Assembly (NCBI RefSeq): GCF_009017415.1
Contig: NC_092409.1
Span: forward strand, 3,162,001 to 3,226,000
Reading direction: 5' to 3'
Length of the DNA stretch: 64,000 bases
Source of the DNA: Aspergillus flavus
Lineage: Eukaryota > Ascomycota > Eurotiomycetes > Eurotiales > Aspergillaceae
Under the pieces are notes generated by a model. The model did no database searches and was not told the DNA's origin. It saw only the letters and a program-made list of their open reading frames with translations. Both the position numbers and the translations under genes were made by a program. This document shows, piece after piece, positions 43,934 through 56,443 of this stretch. The stretch's first letter is position 1, and each line of letters opens with the position of its first letter.

Positions 43934-44963
43934 ATGCCACCTCAATTCACCTTCAACACCTCCTCGACCCCCATCCTCCTCCTCAAAACCAAATCCTCCC
44001 CGACAGACAGCTACGAAGAATACTTCTCCGCACACAGCTACAACCCCACCTTCATCCCAGTCCTCGAACACAACTTCCACACCCCGAACCTAACCACCGT
44101 AAAACAGCTCTTCCAGTCAGGAGCCCTGAACCCCGGCCCGGGCCGCAAATACGGCGGCCTGATATTCACAAGCCAGCGGGCCGTAGAGGGATTCGCGACG
44201 ATCCTCAACGATATTGGTGGTGAGTATACCCCACCCCTCTTCCTTCCAATCGGGCATATCGTTTTACAAATTACCATGTCCGTATGCAAATGCAGTAGCT
44301 AATTACCAACAAACAACAGAATCAACTAAACAAACCTCCTCCCAATCCCTAATCCTCTACACCGTCGGCCCCGCTACATCCCGATCCCTAACCTCCATTC
44401 GAGACGACCACCTCCCCCATGCAACAATCCTCGGCTCGGAGACTGGAAACGGCGAGAATCTAGCGCATTTCATCCTCTCTCATTATAACCCGTTGTATGA
44501 CTCGCAAGATGGCCCGAAGCCGCCTCTCTTGTTCCTTGTTGGGGAGCAGCGGAGGGATATCATCCCCAAGACGTTGATGGCGGGGTCGCTGCCGCCGGAG
44601 CAGCGGATTGGGGTTGATGAGTTGGTAGTCTACGAGACGGGTGTTATGGAGGGGTTTGAGAAGAGTTTTGGGGAGGCGGTTCGTGCTTCGGAGGAGTTTT
44701 TGGGGGGTGGGGTGGAGAGGGCGGTTTGGGTGGTTGTGTTTTCGCCGACGGGGTGTGATGCTATGGTGCGGGTGTTGAAGGGGCTTGGGGATGGGGAGAG
44801 GAGGGTGTTTGTTGCCACGATTGGGCCTACGACGAGGGATCATTTGAAGAATAAGTATGGGTTTGAGGCAGATGTTTGTGCTGAGAAACCGAGTCAGGAG
44901 GGAGTAGGTATGGGTATTGTGGAATTCATGGAGAATCGGAGGAAGAATAGGGCAGGGCAATAG
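43934..44963 (+). CDS. hem4: Uroporphyrinogen-III synthase (Hem4)
   Basis: Exons 43934-44219 and 44320-44963; 309 residues. Hem4 closes hydroxymethylbilane into uroporphyrinogen III in haem and sirohaem synthesis, in the cytosol. Conserved elements: FIPVLEHNFHTPNLTTVKQL, the GGLIFTSQRAVEGFATIL motif, LYTVGPATSRSL, LLFLVGEQRRDIIPKTL, VVYETGVM, and WVVVFSPTGCDAMVRVL with ATIGPTTRDHLKNKYG. The family is low in sequence similarity, but these blocks occur in the right order. The coding strand shifts from A/C-rich in the leader and exon 1 to G/T-rich in the second half of exon 2, as in the gene at 37780-38337. Confidence 0.92.
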
Positions 44964-45320
44964 GTCTATTTTGCCTGTGGTCGAGTTTGTATCTATACCA
45001 GTATTGTTGTATATACCCGTTGTTATGATTGATGATCACAATCTTACGCTGGCTGAGAACCTAGGCATAATGTATTTCCAGCTCAAGATTGACAAGCGTA
45101 AGACCGGCTTATCTGTTAAATAAGTGAAAGCACCAGACGCCTGAAACCGTGTCAAAAGGGCCAATCATGAGACTCAGCCAATATCATAGTCGATGTGCGA
45201 TTGTTACCCTGGCTTGTCGTCTATGCAACTAGATATTAAGTGCATGGGTTCGGTCATCCCATCCTATTTATCCCGACCTGTATTCAGTCTTTCCCGATGG
45301 ACAAGCTGTCCAATGCAAGC
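44964..45320. other. Spacer between convergent HEM4 and MpkB
   Basis: This 357-base stretch carries two 3' untranslated regions. I see no coding signal. Confidence 0.45.
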
Positions 45321-46594
<1,274 letters not shown>

Positions 46595-48938
46595 ATTCGT
46601 GGACTGTCCGAACTAGACCGTATTAGCGGAATGTACACGACTTGTGGCTGTTGTGGTTGGTTGCTAAATGCACTGCGCTTCACTTCCGCATTGACTACCG
46701 TGAGTGAGGCAGTCATCTTGACCGCGACTCCCAGCAACAAGGCAAGGCATTGTGTAGTTGTGTCACAAACTATCCGATAGATCATCGGCGGACAACATAG
46801 CAGTAAACATGGCGGGTTCACAATAACCCCGGCGGTATTTATTGAGAATGCGCTTACATTCGTTCAAACGATACGCTCCCCTTTTATAAATACTTTTGGA
46901 ACGCTTTAAGCAAGTTCGTACGCCCTGGAGATTCTGATAGAGAAACAGTTTCCGGGATTCGTTCTGGTTGAATGCGGGGTAGGTATGGCGTTGTGTCTGC
47001 TGTCAAACGATTCGTCGAGGATTGTAGGAATTTCGGTACAGATATGACAATGACTGAAACGGCCCCGAATGCGAGATTTGAAAACTTTGGACTAACAGAG
47101 ATAGCGAACGGCGCTTAAAGCGAATGATCCGGTGTACTAAAAGTGCACATGTTAGTAACTTTCAAACATCGAGCGAATCCACAGCCGATCACATCGGAGG
47201 TGTCAAATCAACCGTCACCACCGGGGAAGCATCCGTACATGACTCGGAAATAGTCTTTGTCCTTTAGTCTCGGACTTTGATGTTTCAGGCTGTGTTCTAT
47301 TTTTACTTCCTGAACTGTTTGTCCTTTCTCTCCTGCGTGGCCTCAGCAATCAGTCTAAGATGCTTCAACCTCGGCAATGAGATTGGAGCTGGATAATGGG
47401 TAGAACGTGTTAGGAGTCGGTGTTCTGACAGATGCAGCACCGTGGAAGAACAGGAGAAGCAAGCAGTGATCACAGTAACGCAATAGTCGCAGCAGTAGTA
47501 GGAAGTTAATAACGGGGAGCGGATCAGCGAAAAGTGGGGTGGGGCAGAATGGAGGGGAAGACGACGACGACCAAGAGAAAACAGAGAGATTCGTACCAGT
47601 CAGTTCTTGATGATCGTACACAACGAGGCTGAGAACCAAATCCTGGAAAGGGGACGCAACGGAGAGGATCCAGAACCAGAGTGTTCGATTCCTTGGATCT
47701 TCTAGATCGGATGGAACCGTGGATCAATCCTTTACTCGATATGGGATGATATACGGGGGGAAATGGTCTAAAAGGAGAGGTAGGTGAAGGAAAGACACGC
47801 ACACAACAAGGTTGGTTCCGCTGGGGGGGAGCAACCAAGTTAAGTGCTGTTTGGCTCGACAAAAATTCCGGAAAATAGAAATACGAATCGAAAAAAAGGA
47901 TGGAGAACCTCTTCTACTTTTTGGAGGGGGTAAATGATGGATCATGGGGAGGGGCGGCGGATAATGTACGTATTTAGTATGTGATCCATAACCTAGACCT
48001 ATACTATAGGGTATTGTACTTTCTAGGTACCTAATACATCCATTAAATCCAATATGTCTCTGGTACAAAGACAAGACATTGAACTACGGGGTCAACTAGT
48101 TGCTACTAGTCAACACTGGTTGGACTTAGTGACTAAAATCATCCATAAAGTTACAAACCCCGTCACAGCCACGTATTTGAGAGGGAGTCTAACTCTAGAA
48201 CCCATAATGGAGTCAGGTACCTCTATACCAGTTGTATCAACTAAAGGACTTGTTTGATACCTGGATGATACCTAATCACTGGACCCGCCACGCCCTATAT
48301 TCTACTTCCCCATTAGCATAGGCAATCTCAGGGTCCGGTATCTACCTACTGCCTCTTAGGTTAATTTGCCTCTAATTATGGTATCATAAAAACCAAGACA
48401 GGGTTTGTTGAGCAGCCATATGGATCATCGTCCCAAACGACGGTCAATTTCCCTCTGGATGGGTCTCCCCTCCCAAAAACTTACTACATCCCGGCCAGTG
48501 TTTCAATGCCATCCACCACCAAGTAACCCGCCACCAGCGCCAATTGCCTCCTAATGGAGTTTAGTCCACGTCTCAAGTGTTGGTCTAGTGGAGAGGGGGC
48601 AGTGCCGTTTGGCAACCTTTCACCTCGCGCTACTGCTCATCATCACAGTCGTCACAAGTCCACTGCACCTCTGTCTCTCCTTTTGTTGTCTAATCTCCCG
48701 AATATCTTGGCATGCCCCCTCGTCATGTCGCCAGCGCCCTCCCCATTCTCGCCTCTGATTCGCTCTGCGGCACACAGCCTTGTCGACTGAGCTGACATGC
48801 TAAGCTGTGATCTAAAGTCTACTGTGCATGATCGGCCTGACAGACGCCCGGGGCTCATGCACGCTTTTTCCCATGAGATAGAATTCTGGGCATTGTATGA
48901 AGATATGCTTTAGTTGGAATGGTTCCAGTGGCAGGCAG

Positions 48939-48940
<2 letters not shown>

Positions 48941-48993
<53 letters not shown>
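48941..48993 (+). repeat. Homopolymer run of 53 T
   Basis: An uninterrupted T53 on the plus strand (A53 on the minus strand), 17 bases beyond an AATAAA signal (49011-49016) on the minus strand in the presumed SEC24 3' untranslated region. The run is flanked by GGG on one side. Its exact length may be a sequencing estimate. Confidence 0.9.
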
Positions 48994-48994
<1 letters not shown>

Positions 48995-49010
48995 GATATA
49001 ATATTAATCA

Positions 49011-49016
49011 TTTATT
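49011..49016 (-). terminator. Candidate poly(A) signal AATAAA of SEC24
   Basis: AATAAA on the minus strand, about 340 bases downstream of the SEC24 stop codon. The position just before an A run is that expected of a cleavage site. No transcript data here, so it is a candidate. Confidence 0.45.
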
Positions 49017-49352
49017 TGAATTCTTTTTTTTTTTCTGTCAAGAAAAGACGAAGAGTGTGTAACACATACTACAGAAGATAACGGTCTATGCAGTGACATA
49101 CGGAGAATACTAAAATATCTCGCTAGCTATAACCCGAAGTGAAAATGAAAAAAGCTAGTAGTACAGAGAATCCAGGCAAATGAGGAATATATTGATATCT
49201 CTTGCATATAATTTACCAAAACTTGTGAAAGCTACCATTACTGCACAACCTGTAGGCGTGTTCATCCTCGTCAGCCTAATGACTTGGCAGGTCATAGGTT
49301 TTGGTGACAGGTACAGGAGAAAAATGAAAGAACGAGAGCCTAGGAAACGGGG

Positions 49353-52219
49353 TCAAACCTTTTCCTGTAAGTTGCCCATCCATTGCACAAGACTGACGCC
49401 CTGGTCGGCTCGGTCCTCCACGAGCATTGTCTGTGCCCACAGTCGGAGACCGGGTTCTCCATCCTCCTTAACCACGTACAGATGTGGCACCACAATACTG
49501 CCGCAGCCCTTCGACCGGTGATCCCGGCTCTTCTCAATGACTGCCCGCACGCGCTGGTTCATGTCATTATCCAGGTCAGGAAGGTTTTGCTTGCCCACAC
49601 GAAGTTGCGACTTGTCTGGCAGGCCAAAGACATCAACAATAAGTTGTGGCACAGCATCACGTCCCACCCAGAGAAACTGTGTCTGACCGTCGTCAATGAG
49701 GTAGAGACCGTATGGGACGACCCGCTCAGAAGACAAGTTCACCGGTGGAGGAAGAACAATCTCGCCCGTCTGCTCATCTGGCAGGCCAGCATTATCCGGC
49801 ATGTCGTGTAGAGAGTACATCTTCGGGTAGATATATTGGATGAGAAGAGGGAGGGGGAGCGTTGAGAGCAAGCAGAGCGCCGCGGAGCGCATATCAGTCG
49901 GAATTTGTGCAGATTTCCGAAGGCCAAGCTACATCATCATGTTAGTCAGTGCCAAGGCTAAGGGGATGGTGGGGATAGATAAAGATTCCTACATTCTTGA
50001 TCAGTGCGAGGAAAAGAACAGGAAGCCCTCTCAGGTTAGCAGGGAACTGCAGGCCTCCGCCGCTCACACTTCCACCAGCAAGCTCCTTTCGGTAGGTGGC
50101 CAGAAGCTCCACGGCCTTGGCCTGCAGGGCTTCACGGGCGGGTTCCAGGCCACTTCCGAGAGCCCGTTCAACAGCCTTGTGGCTGAAGTAAGTAGCGATC
50201 GCCTGCTGGTCCGCCGATGCGTAGACATCTGCAAGGCTCTGGGTGGTGGGAAGAGCCAGAGTCAAGACGCGAATTCTCCTCTCACCATTGCATGTAGTAT
50301 GAAGTACAGCGGTCTGCATACAAACAACAGGTTTTGTAACCGTCTCGTCAATGGCGACTTCAACAACGTAGGCCTGGTCGCGGGGGAAAGCAGGGAACGC
50401 GCAGAGGTCGGAACTGCGATTGAAAAAGTTACCGTAAAATGTGCTCATGCGCAGACCGGTCGTAGCACGGACACGGAGGACGGCCTCCAGGCCGATTTCA
50501 GACGAGAGGTATTCCGAGAACTCCCGTGCGAACTTGATCGCATCCTCTCCCCGTGCAGCGTTCCATCCAGGATAGAAGTACGTCTGACCGCCAGTATATC
50601 TAGGCAGGTTGCTGAGAGACGCCACATCCTGGTACTGAGAAGAGAAGAGGAACATATCTACAGAGACCTGGGCCTTCGAACACTCCACAGCAAAGCTCTT
50701 GTAGAAGCTGTTTGCGGTCTGCAGAAGACCGCTCTCCTTGCTGGTGCCCAGAACCTTCTTGTCCTCTCGCATAGTCAGGGCGCCATGTCCAATGTTGGGA
50801 AGAGAGGAGCTAAGAACGGTCATCTTGCCTCCAACAGGGGCGATCAACTTGTAACCAGCACGCAGTGCCGATCCCATAGCACAGCCATTGTTTTGGGTGT
50901 TCTGGAACATTTCCTGCAATTTATCCAGGAACGTTTCAATGTTTTCACGGCATTCGCTCAGAGTTACTAGCAAGTCACCAGGGATAGGGAGGAATGGCTC
51001 GTCCAAATCGCTGACAACGAGCATCCTTGGATCCGAGTTTTCTGAGCCATCGCGCGGGATGCTGAAGTAGTGGAGGCTGGAGTCGACCGCTATGAAACCC
51101 AGTCGCGTCCGGCGGTCCGCATTAGGGATACGTTCGAGACTTTCTTTGATGCACCGAGCACTCGTAGCCAAGAGACCGTTGGTGACAGATGCATAACTAA
51201 CGTCGATCAAGAAGAGGTAGACGAGTGGCTGCGGGGGGCGCACCATGTACTCTTGCGGTGCAACGAACTCAACAACCGCATGGTTGAGGTCAGGTCGCAA
51301 TGCCCTATCCGCCGGTCGTTGCAGCGTTGTGTCCCAATCAAAGGCCTGGGGTACGTCATTTGTCAGATTGCACATGTTGCAACGCCAGCGGTGCCCATGA
51401 TCAAGGAATGTCACGAAGGGATTAATGTAGGATCGGCAACGGCGACAACGAGAGATAACTTGATCTGGGATCACTGGGACCTGGTCTTCCGAATCATGGA
51501 GCGCTCCATATGGCTGGATGACAAGAGCGAAAGGCAGCTTGGATTTCTTGAGGAGAGAGTGAGTGGTGGGAACAGCGTTGAGCGTTGACCGGACATATTT
51601 AGGGGGGCAGTTGGCAGTAGGGGAGGGATAAACACTGGTCTAAGAGAGAGTCAGTAACTAGCAGCACCGATACTAACACTTCTCCAATTCCGGTACATAC
51701 TCCTTGAGGTAAAACAATTGGAGGTGGAGGATAGTCAAGTTCCGCAACATTGAATGGTTGTGTAAGGAGGTCTGTCGGGTAAAGATGGTTGAGAACAGGT
51801 CGCGGGGCCTGGGCGGCCTGGGGAACGGGCTGCGGTGGCATCAGATGCGGGTCGGTCACCCCCATCGCACCGAACTGTTGGGTCATCTGAGCGACTGCGG
51901 GCGCTGCAGGGGCAGCATATCCTTGAGCAGCTGCTTGCATCTGAGTAGGATCCGCCCCGTACACGGGTTGCTGATATCCTGCGGCTTGTGGCTGAGCTGG
52001 GTATCCTCCGTAGGTACCACCAGCCGGTAGTTGACCTCCTAGGCCAGCATTGGCACCGGATCCAAGCTCGAAGGCTTCACCGGCATATGCTCGTTTCTTT
52101 CTACCTCCATGTTGAGCCGGAGCAGGAGCTAGCCCCGCAGCTTGCTGTGAAGGAGACTCATATCCGGCAGGTTGACCATACCCTTCCTGGGGAGGATAAC
52201 CCCCTTGTGGTGCGGCCAT
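49353..52219 (-). CDS. sec24: COPII coat cargo-binding subunit Sec24
   Basis: Exons 51701-52219, 49993-51639 and 49353-49928; 913 residues. Sec24 pairs with Sec23 and selects cargo for ER-to-Golgi vesicles. The N-terminus is low-complexity, rich in Gln, Pro, Gly and Ala. Then come the zinc finger ([14 protein letters not shown] and RWRCNMC), the trunk domain ([52 protein letters not shown]), the beta-sandwich and helical domains ([19 protein letters not shown]), and the gelsolin-like end ([20 protein letters not shown]) finishing WMGNLQEKV. Intron 2 lies between ALIKN and LGLRKSAQ; ignoring it gives a false stop. Full length. Confidence 0.95.
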
Positions 52220-53701
52220 GAATGGCTATTTCGATATTTCGTAGTGGATAACTGATGGATTATTATCTCCGTGGACTCGTGTAGGGGGTAACCGGAGTAT
52301 ATGTTAATGTCGCGCAATCGTCACAGGCTCACTATGTTGGCGGTCAACACACTGGTCTCAAACAGGAGGGGACGAATGATCCAGGGCAATCTGCGTACTA
52401 ACAGCCAAAATTCGTTAACGGTCCAACCATATAAATTGAGAGAACGACAAGGGCACACGGATACACTGCACTCGGGTTCAGTCGACGTGTCCTTGAGAAG
52501 GTTGGGGTAGCTGTGGGAGCGGAACGACAACGGCGTTGAACTGGCGATGGTGGTGTACGGTGGCCTTTGCGGCGGCTTGCTCCCCGATCGGCCAATCAGA
52601 GCCCCGCATGCTAACCGACTTCACTGCCTGAGGTTGGTTAATAGTATACACCTCTCCATTACGAAGAACACATTCTATGGTGGGACTCGGAGGTAAATTA
52701 TGGAGCAGCTAAATTACTGTTCCCATGAAGTATATCATCAAGATAGACTTAAACTACTCGACTAGCGAGAATAACAGCAAGCAGCTCGGAGAACTTCGCT
52801 CGGTGTTGTTCTTCGAGTTATGATCTCATACTTGAAGGGGGGTAAATGACAACAGTCAGGCTACAGTGGATAATATTGATGAATACTAGCCATTCACTCG
52901 TGTTGCATAAAAATGGGCTCTTGGTTCTTATTCGCCATTACTTGGTTATCTCTCTTTATATTCTTGCCATGAAATCTGATCTATCTCGAATCGGCACAAG
53001 CATAAACAACCGATATATATAGTGCTTGCAAACACCAATTATAAGCCTAACATAGGAGCAAATCGTATCTACGGAATGCTTGATACCAAGCCAATACAAG
53101 GATGAGCAACTACTCAAATATATTCTTATAAAATTCTAGTACACGAATAACAAAGTAGGATTGAGTGCTCTTTTTATCATAATCACTCCAAACGAAGCCC
53201 CATAACGTGACGTGGAATGTCTGGGGGAGGTTTTGAAAGAGGTTGCCGTGCCAACAGCGTTGACCACTGCCAATCGCACCAAAACCAAGCCAAGTATCCT
53301 TGTCGCTCACCAGAGCCTCTTCTGTCTCTAACATCAGCTCACGCCATTGATCGGTTGTTGTAGTTTTTTCTGTTTTGCTTTTCTGTTTGTTTCATTGGTT
53401 TAATATATTTGATTTCTCCTGTTTGTTTTCTGGCATAACTGCGCCAATGCAAAAAGGGCTTGCTTTGTATTTTCGTTAAGTTCAGATTGCGAGACAGCTC
53501 CCTGACGCACAAGGTGGAGTTGTTCATCGTGTATTTCACTCTTGTTTAGATTGCATGCATCTGCCTCCTATGCAGCAGGTATAGTGCGACAGAAACTTTC
53601 CTAACGGTGCAAAAAGACGGCAGACGGCCATTTTCGATACGACAAACAGGTACTCGGATTGGAAGAGACTTCTTTCTCCATAATTTCATACGACGTACAA
53701 G
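52220..53701. other. Spacer between divergent SEC24 and kinesin genes
   Basis: About 1.5 kb, AT-rich in the middle (52700-53100), with no coding signal. The sides are the two promoters. A frame ending at 53546-54034 on the minus strand is a shadow of the kinesin exon. Confidence 0.45.
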
Positions 53702-56054
53702 ATGAGCGTCCGGGTCGTTGCGCGTGTGAGGCCACTCTTGAAATCCGAGCGGGAATTGGATATCATCCTCCGTACGGGGTCTACAACTCAAGCCGCCCCT
53801 AGCAAGACCGAGAAACAGAGCTCCCAGGAAAAGAAGCTGGCGGCATTGCGGGACCGGGATACCATCGTACGGATTCCAAACCCCAAGAATGTGAATGAGG
53901 AATACTCTTTTCAGTTCAATGCTGTCTACGATGCGGATTCTCCACAGCAGGAGCTCTTTGATGCCGAGGGTTGGTGCTATACTTCGCTGTGTCTGGGATG
54001 GTGACGGTATACTGATCAGAACGGATAGTTGCACCTACGGTTAAGCATTTATTCTATGGTTTCGATGTCACCTTGTTCGCCTACGGAGTCACGGGTACCG
54101 GGAAAACACACACGATGCGGGGCGGTAAAAGCCTGGCTGACAGAGGCGTCATTCCCCGTCTTTTGAGTAGCATATATAGACGCAGCCGGAAGCTTGAAAA
54201 GGATGGTGATGGAGAGACGACGGTGAACGTTTCCTTGAGCTATTACGAGATCTACAATGACAAGGTCTTCGACTTGTTTGAGCCCCCGGAGAAGAGAACG
54301 CTTGCAGGACTACCTTTGCGTGACAATGGAGGAAAGACAGTGGTTGTAGGCCTGACGGAAAGGCCATGTACAAGTCTGAAGGAGTTCGAGAGCCTTTATG
54401 ATCAGGCCAACACCAACAGGTCTACATCTGCAACAAAGGTAAGCAAACATTCAGCCCTTGCAGGTGTGAGCCACAGGACTGACTTCTTTCATAGTTAAAC
54501 GCTCACTCGTCACGGTCTCATGCAATTCTCTGCGTCAAGGTAGCCGTCAGCTCTGGTGGCAAGACTCGGATCAGCACAGCATCTGCCATTGACTTAGCTG
54601 GTTCAGAGGATAATCGTCGAACAGACAATGACAAAGAGCGCATGGTTGAGTCAGCGAGTATTAACAAGAGCCTTTTTGTTCTGGCACAGTGTGTGGAAGC
54701 CATAAGCAAGAAACACCATAGAATCCCGTACAGAGAGTCAAAGATGACAAGAATCCTTTCCTTGGGACAGAACAATGGACTGACGGTGATGATTCTCAAC
54801 CTCGCACCCATCAAATCTTATCACCTGGACACCTTAAGCTCGTTGAACTTTGCCAACCGCACAAAGAAGATTGAGGTTCGTGAGGTGGAGAACGAGCCGA
54901 TGTTCAAAGGGCCTCCGAGACCAGCAGCGCGTCCTTCAGTGACTGCCCTAAGGCAGCCTCTGCGTCCACTGACCGCTACTGCCAATGTCAACCTTCCAGC
55001 ACTTGCCAACAAAGACAAGGATGCGTCAAAAGCTGGAGAAAAGCCAGTCAAGGCGTTCCACGTCTACTCTGACAAACCGCGGTCTAGGGATTCTACCCAA
55101 TTCAGAAAACCTGAGCCACCAAAGCGTCCTTCCCTAGATTCTAATCACCGCTTGTTAAAGCCCAGCCGAATCACGCAGCCCCTTCAGTCACAAAAGCAGT
55201 ACGAAGATATATCTGCCGCCAAAATTGAAGAGATGGTTGAAAAGAAGGTAGAGGAGATTCTGGCTGTAAGAGCTGTCAGTGAAAAGTCCAGGCAAACGCA
55301 GGTCCGTGAGTTGAATGAACAAGTACAAAAGCGCTTGGAAATGCTTGAGCAGCGCATCGAAGGCACGGAAGACGCAAGGGCCGAAGGATTGTCATTTTTG
55401 CTCATGGCCAAGCAACACCAAGCACGTGGCGAGGATAGCTTCGCACTGAAGATGTATCAGCTCGCGCTTCCTTTCTTCCCAGACAACGAGAAACTTGCAA
55501 GGAAGATCAGCACTCTGAAGCAGCGGATCCAGAGCAAGTCTTGTCCAGATGCCGACACAACCGGGAATCACACTCTCACAGCGTCCAAGAGAGAGTTTGG
55601 AAGCCTTCTTTCAATCAAGAGGCAGTCCGTGGGAACAAACTTGAAGCGTCAAGCTGAGGATTCGGATGGCGAGTACAATCCCGAAGATAGAGCCGAGGAA
55701 CTCAGTGACGACGATATTGAAGAAATAACACAAACGAGGCGCAAGAAACGCACCAAAACCAGTTCGCCGTCAGATGAAGGTTCTAGCGTCGACTGTTACG
55801 AAGCCCCCTCACCCCGGACAATCCACCTTCTATCGATAATCAACTCTCGCGACGTAAGCCAGATTAAGCTGTTGAAAGGTGTTGGCGTTAAGAAAGCTGA
55901 AGCTATAGTTGACTGCCTCTGCGAAATGGATCAGCACTTGGAGGAGCAGGACAGCGATAGACAAGTCCAGATTAACAGTCTTGCCGAACTGAGCACGCTA
56001 AGAGGAGTCGGCGTCAAGACTGTTGAAAGCATGAGAAATGGAGTCTTGGCATAA
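53702..56054 (+). CDS. Kinesin motor protein with C-terminal helix-hairpin-helix (kinesin-10/Kid-like)
   Basis: Exons 53702-53969, 54029-54438 and 54495-56054; 745 residues. The N-terminal motor starts at once (MSVRVVARVRPLLKSERELD), with P-loop GVTGTGKTHT (residues 109-118), switch I NAHSSRSHAILC, switch II DLAGSEDNRR and the neck-proximal SLNFANRTKKIEVREVE. A Pro/Arg/Lys-rich linker follows, then a coiled-coil (KIEEMVEKKVEEILAVRAVS and on), an acidic basic stretch, and two helix-hairpin-helix type motifs (LLKGVGVKKAEAIVDC and TLRGVGVKTVESMRNG) at the C-terminus. A motor plus a HhH end is the layout of kinesin-10 chromokinesins, which bind chromosome arms; assignment is inferred from layout. 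A TPR-like segment (MAKQHQARGEDSFALKMYQL) sits before the acidic part. Confidence 0.88.
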
Positions 56055-56443
56055 AGGGCATAATATATAGAAGTTGATATCTCCATCTGTGGAGCGTTGG
56101 GGTGTCACAAGCATGTTGAACAAACTTCATATTGCATATTGCATATTGCATATTTCATCCTTCATTGCAAATTTTGCACCATTGCAGGTGCAACGGACAC
56201 GGACCATGCATATATTGTTTTTACCATTCATTCAGCGAAGGTGTTACGGTGTTGGTTGGGTGAGATGTTGTCCGATGTTGTATTTTGCATTTTTTGGATA
56301 TACTCCCAGCATGTTCAGTCTTATTAGAATACGATTCATTTTCCTCAACATTTTCTGCATCAAACTCACCACCCCACAAACATTACATTACCTTAATTGA
56401 GACATATCTACCAAAACCCCAACTTATGCCTACTACTAACTCC
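56055..56443. other. Spacer between convergent kinesin and MFS genes
   Basis: This 389-base AT-rich stretch holds both 3' ends. It includes a CATATTG heptamer repeated 3.9 times at 56128-56155. No gene is seen. Confidence 0.5.
56128..56155 (+). repeat. CATATTG tandem repeat, 3.9 copies
   Basis: Three perfect copies of the heptamer CATATTG and a fourth with one mismatch, in the 3' untranslated region of the kinesin gene. A short satellite; no function is suggested. Confidence 0.75.

Larger units (their letters stand above)
46595..49352. other. Long region between MpkB start and SEC24 stop
   Basis: About 2.76 kb. It contains the MpkB promoter and probably a long leader, since signalling kinase genes often have them; frames at 47355-48074 (minus) show no recognised domain. 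From about 48000 to 48300 short repeats such as CTAGTTG/CTAGTCAAC and GATACC cluster. A T53 run lies at 48941-48993. The part from 49020 to 49352 is likely the SEC24 3' untranslated region. No RNA gene recognised. Confidence 0.45.

Noticed and set aside
47670..47695. GTTCGATTCC stretch resembling a T-loop upstream of MpkB
   Set aside because: No A-box or pairing arms upstream; likely chance.
48941..48993. T53 run as the tail of a LINE- or SINE-type retroelement
   Set aside because: The adjacent DNA is best explained as the SEC24 3' untranslated region; no reverse transcriptase remnant, tRNA-like head or target duplication is visible.
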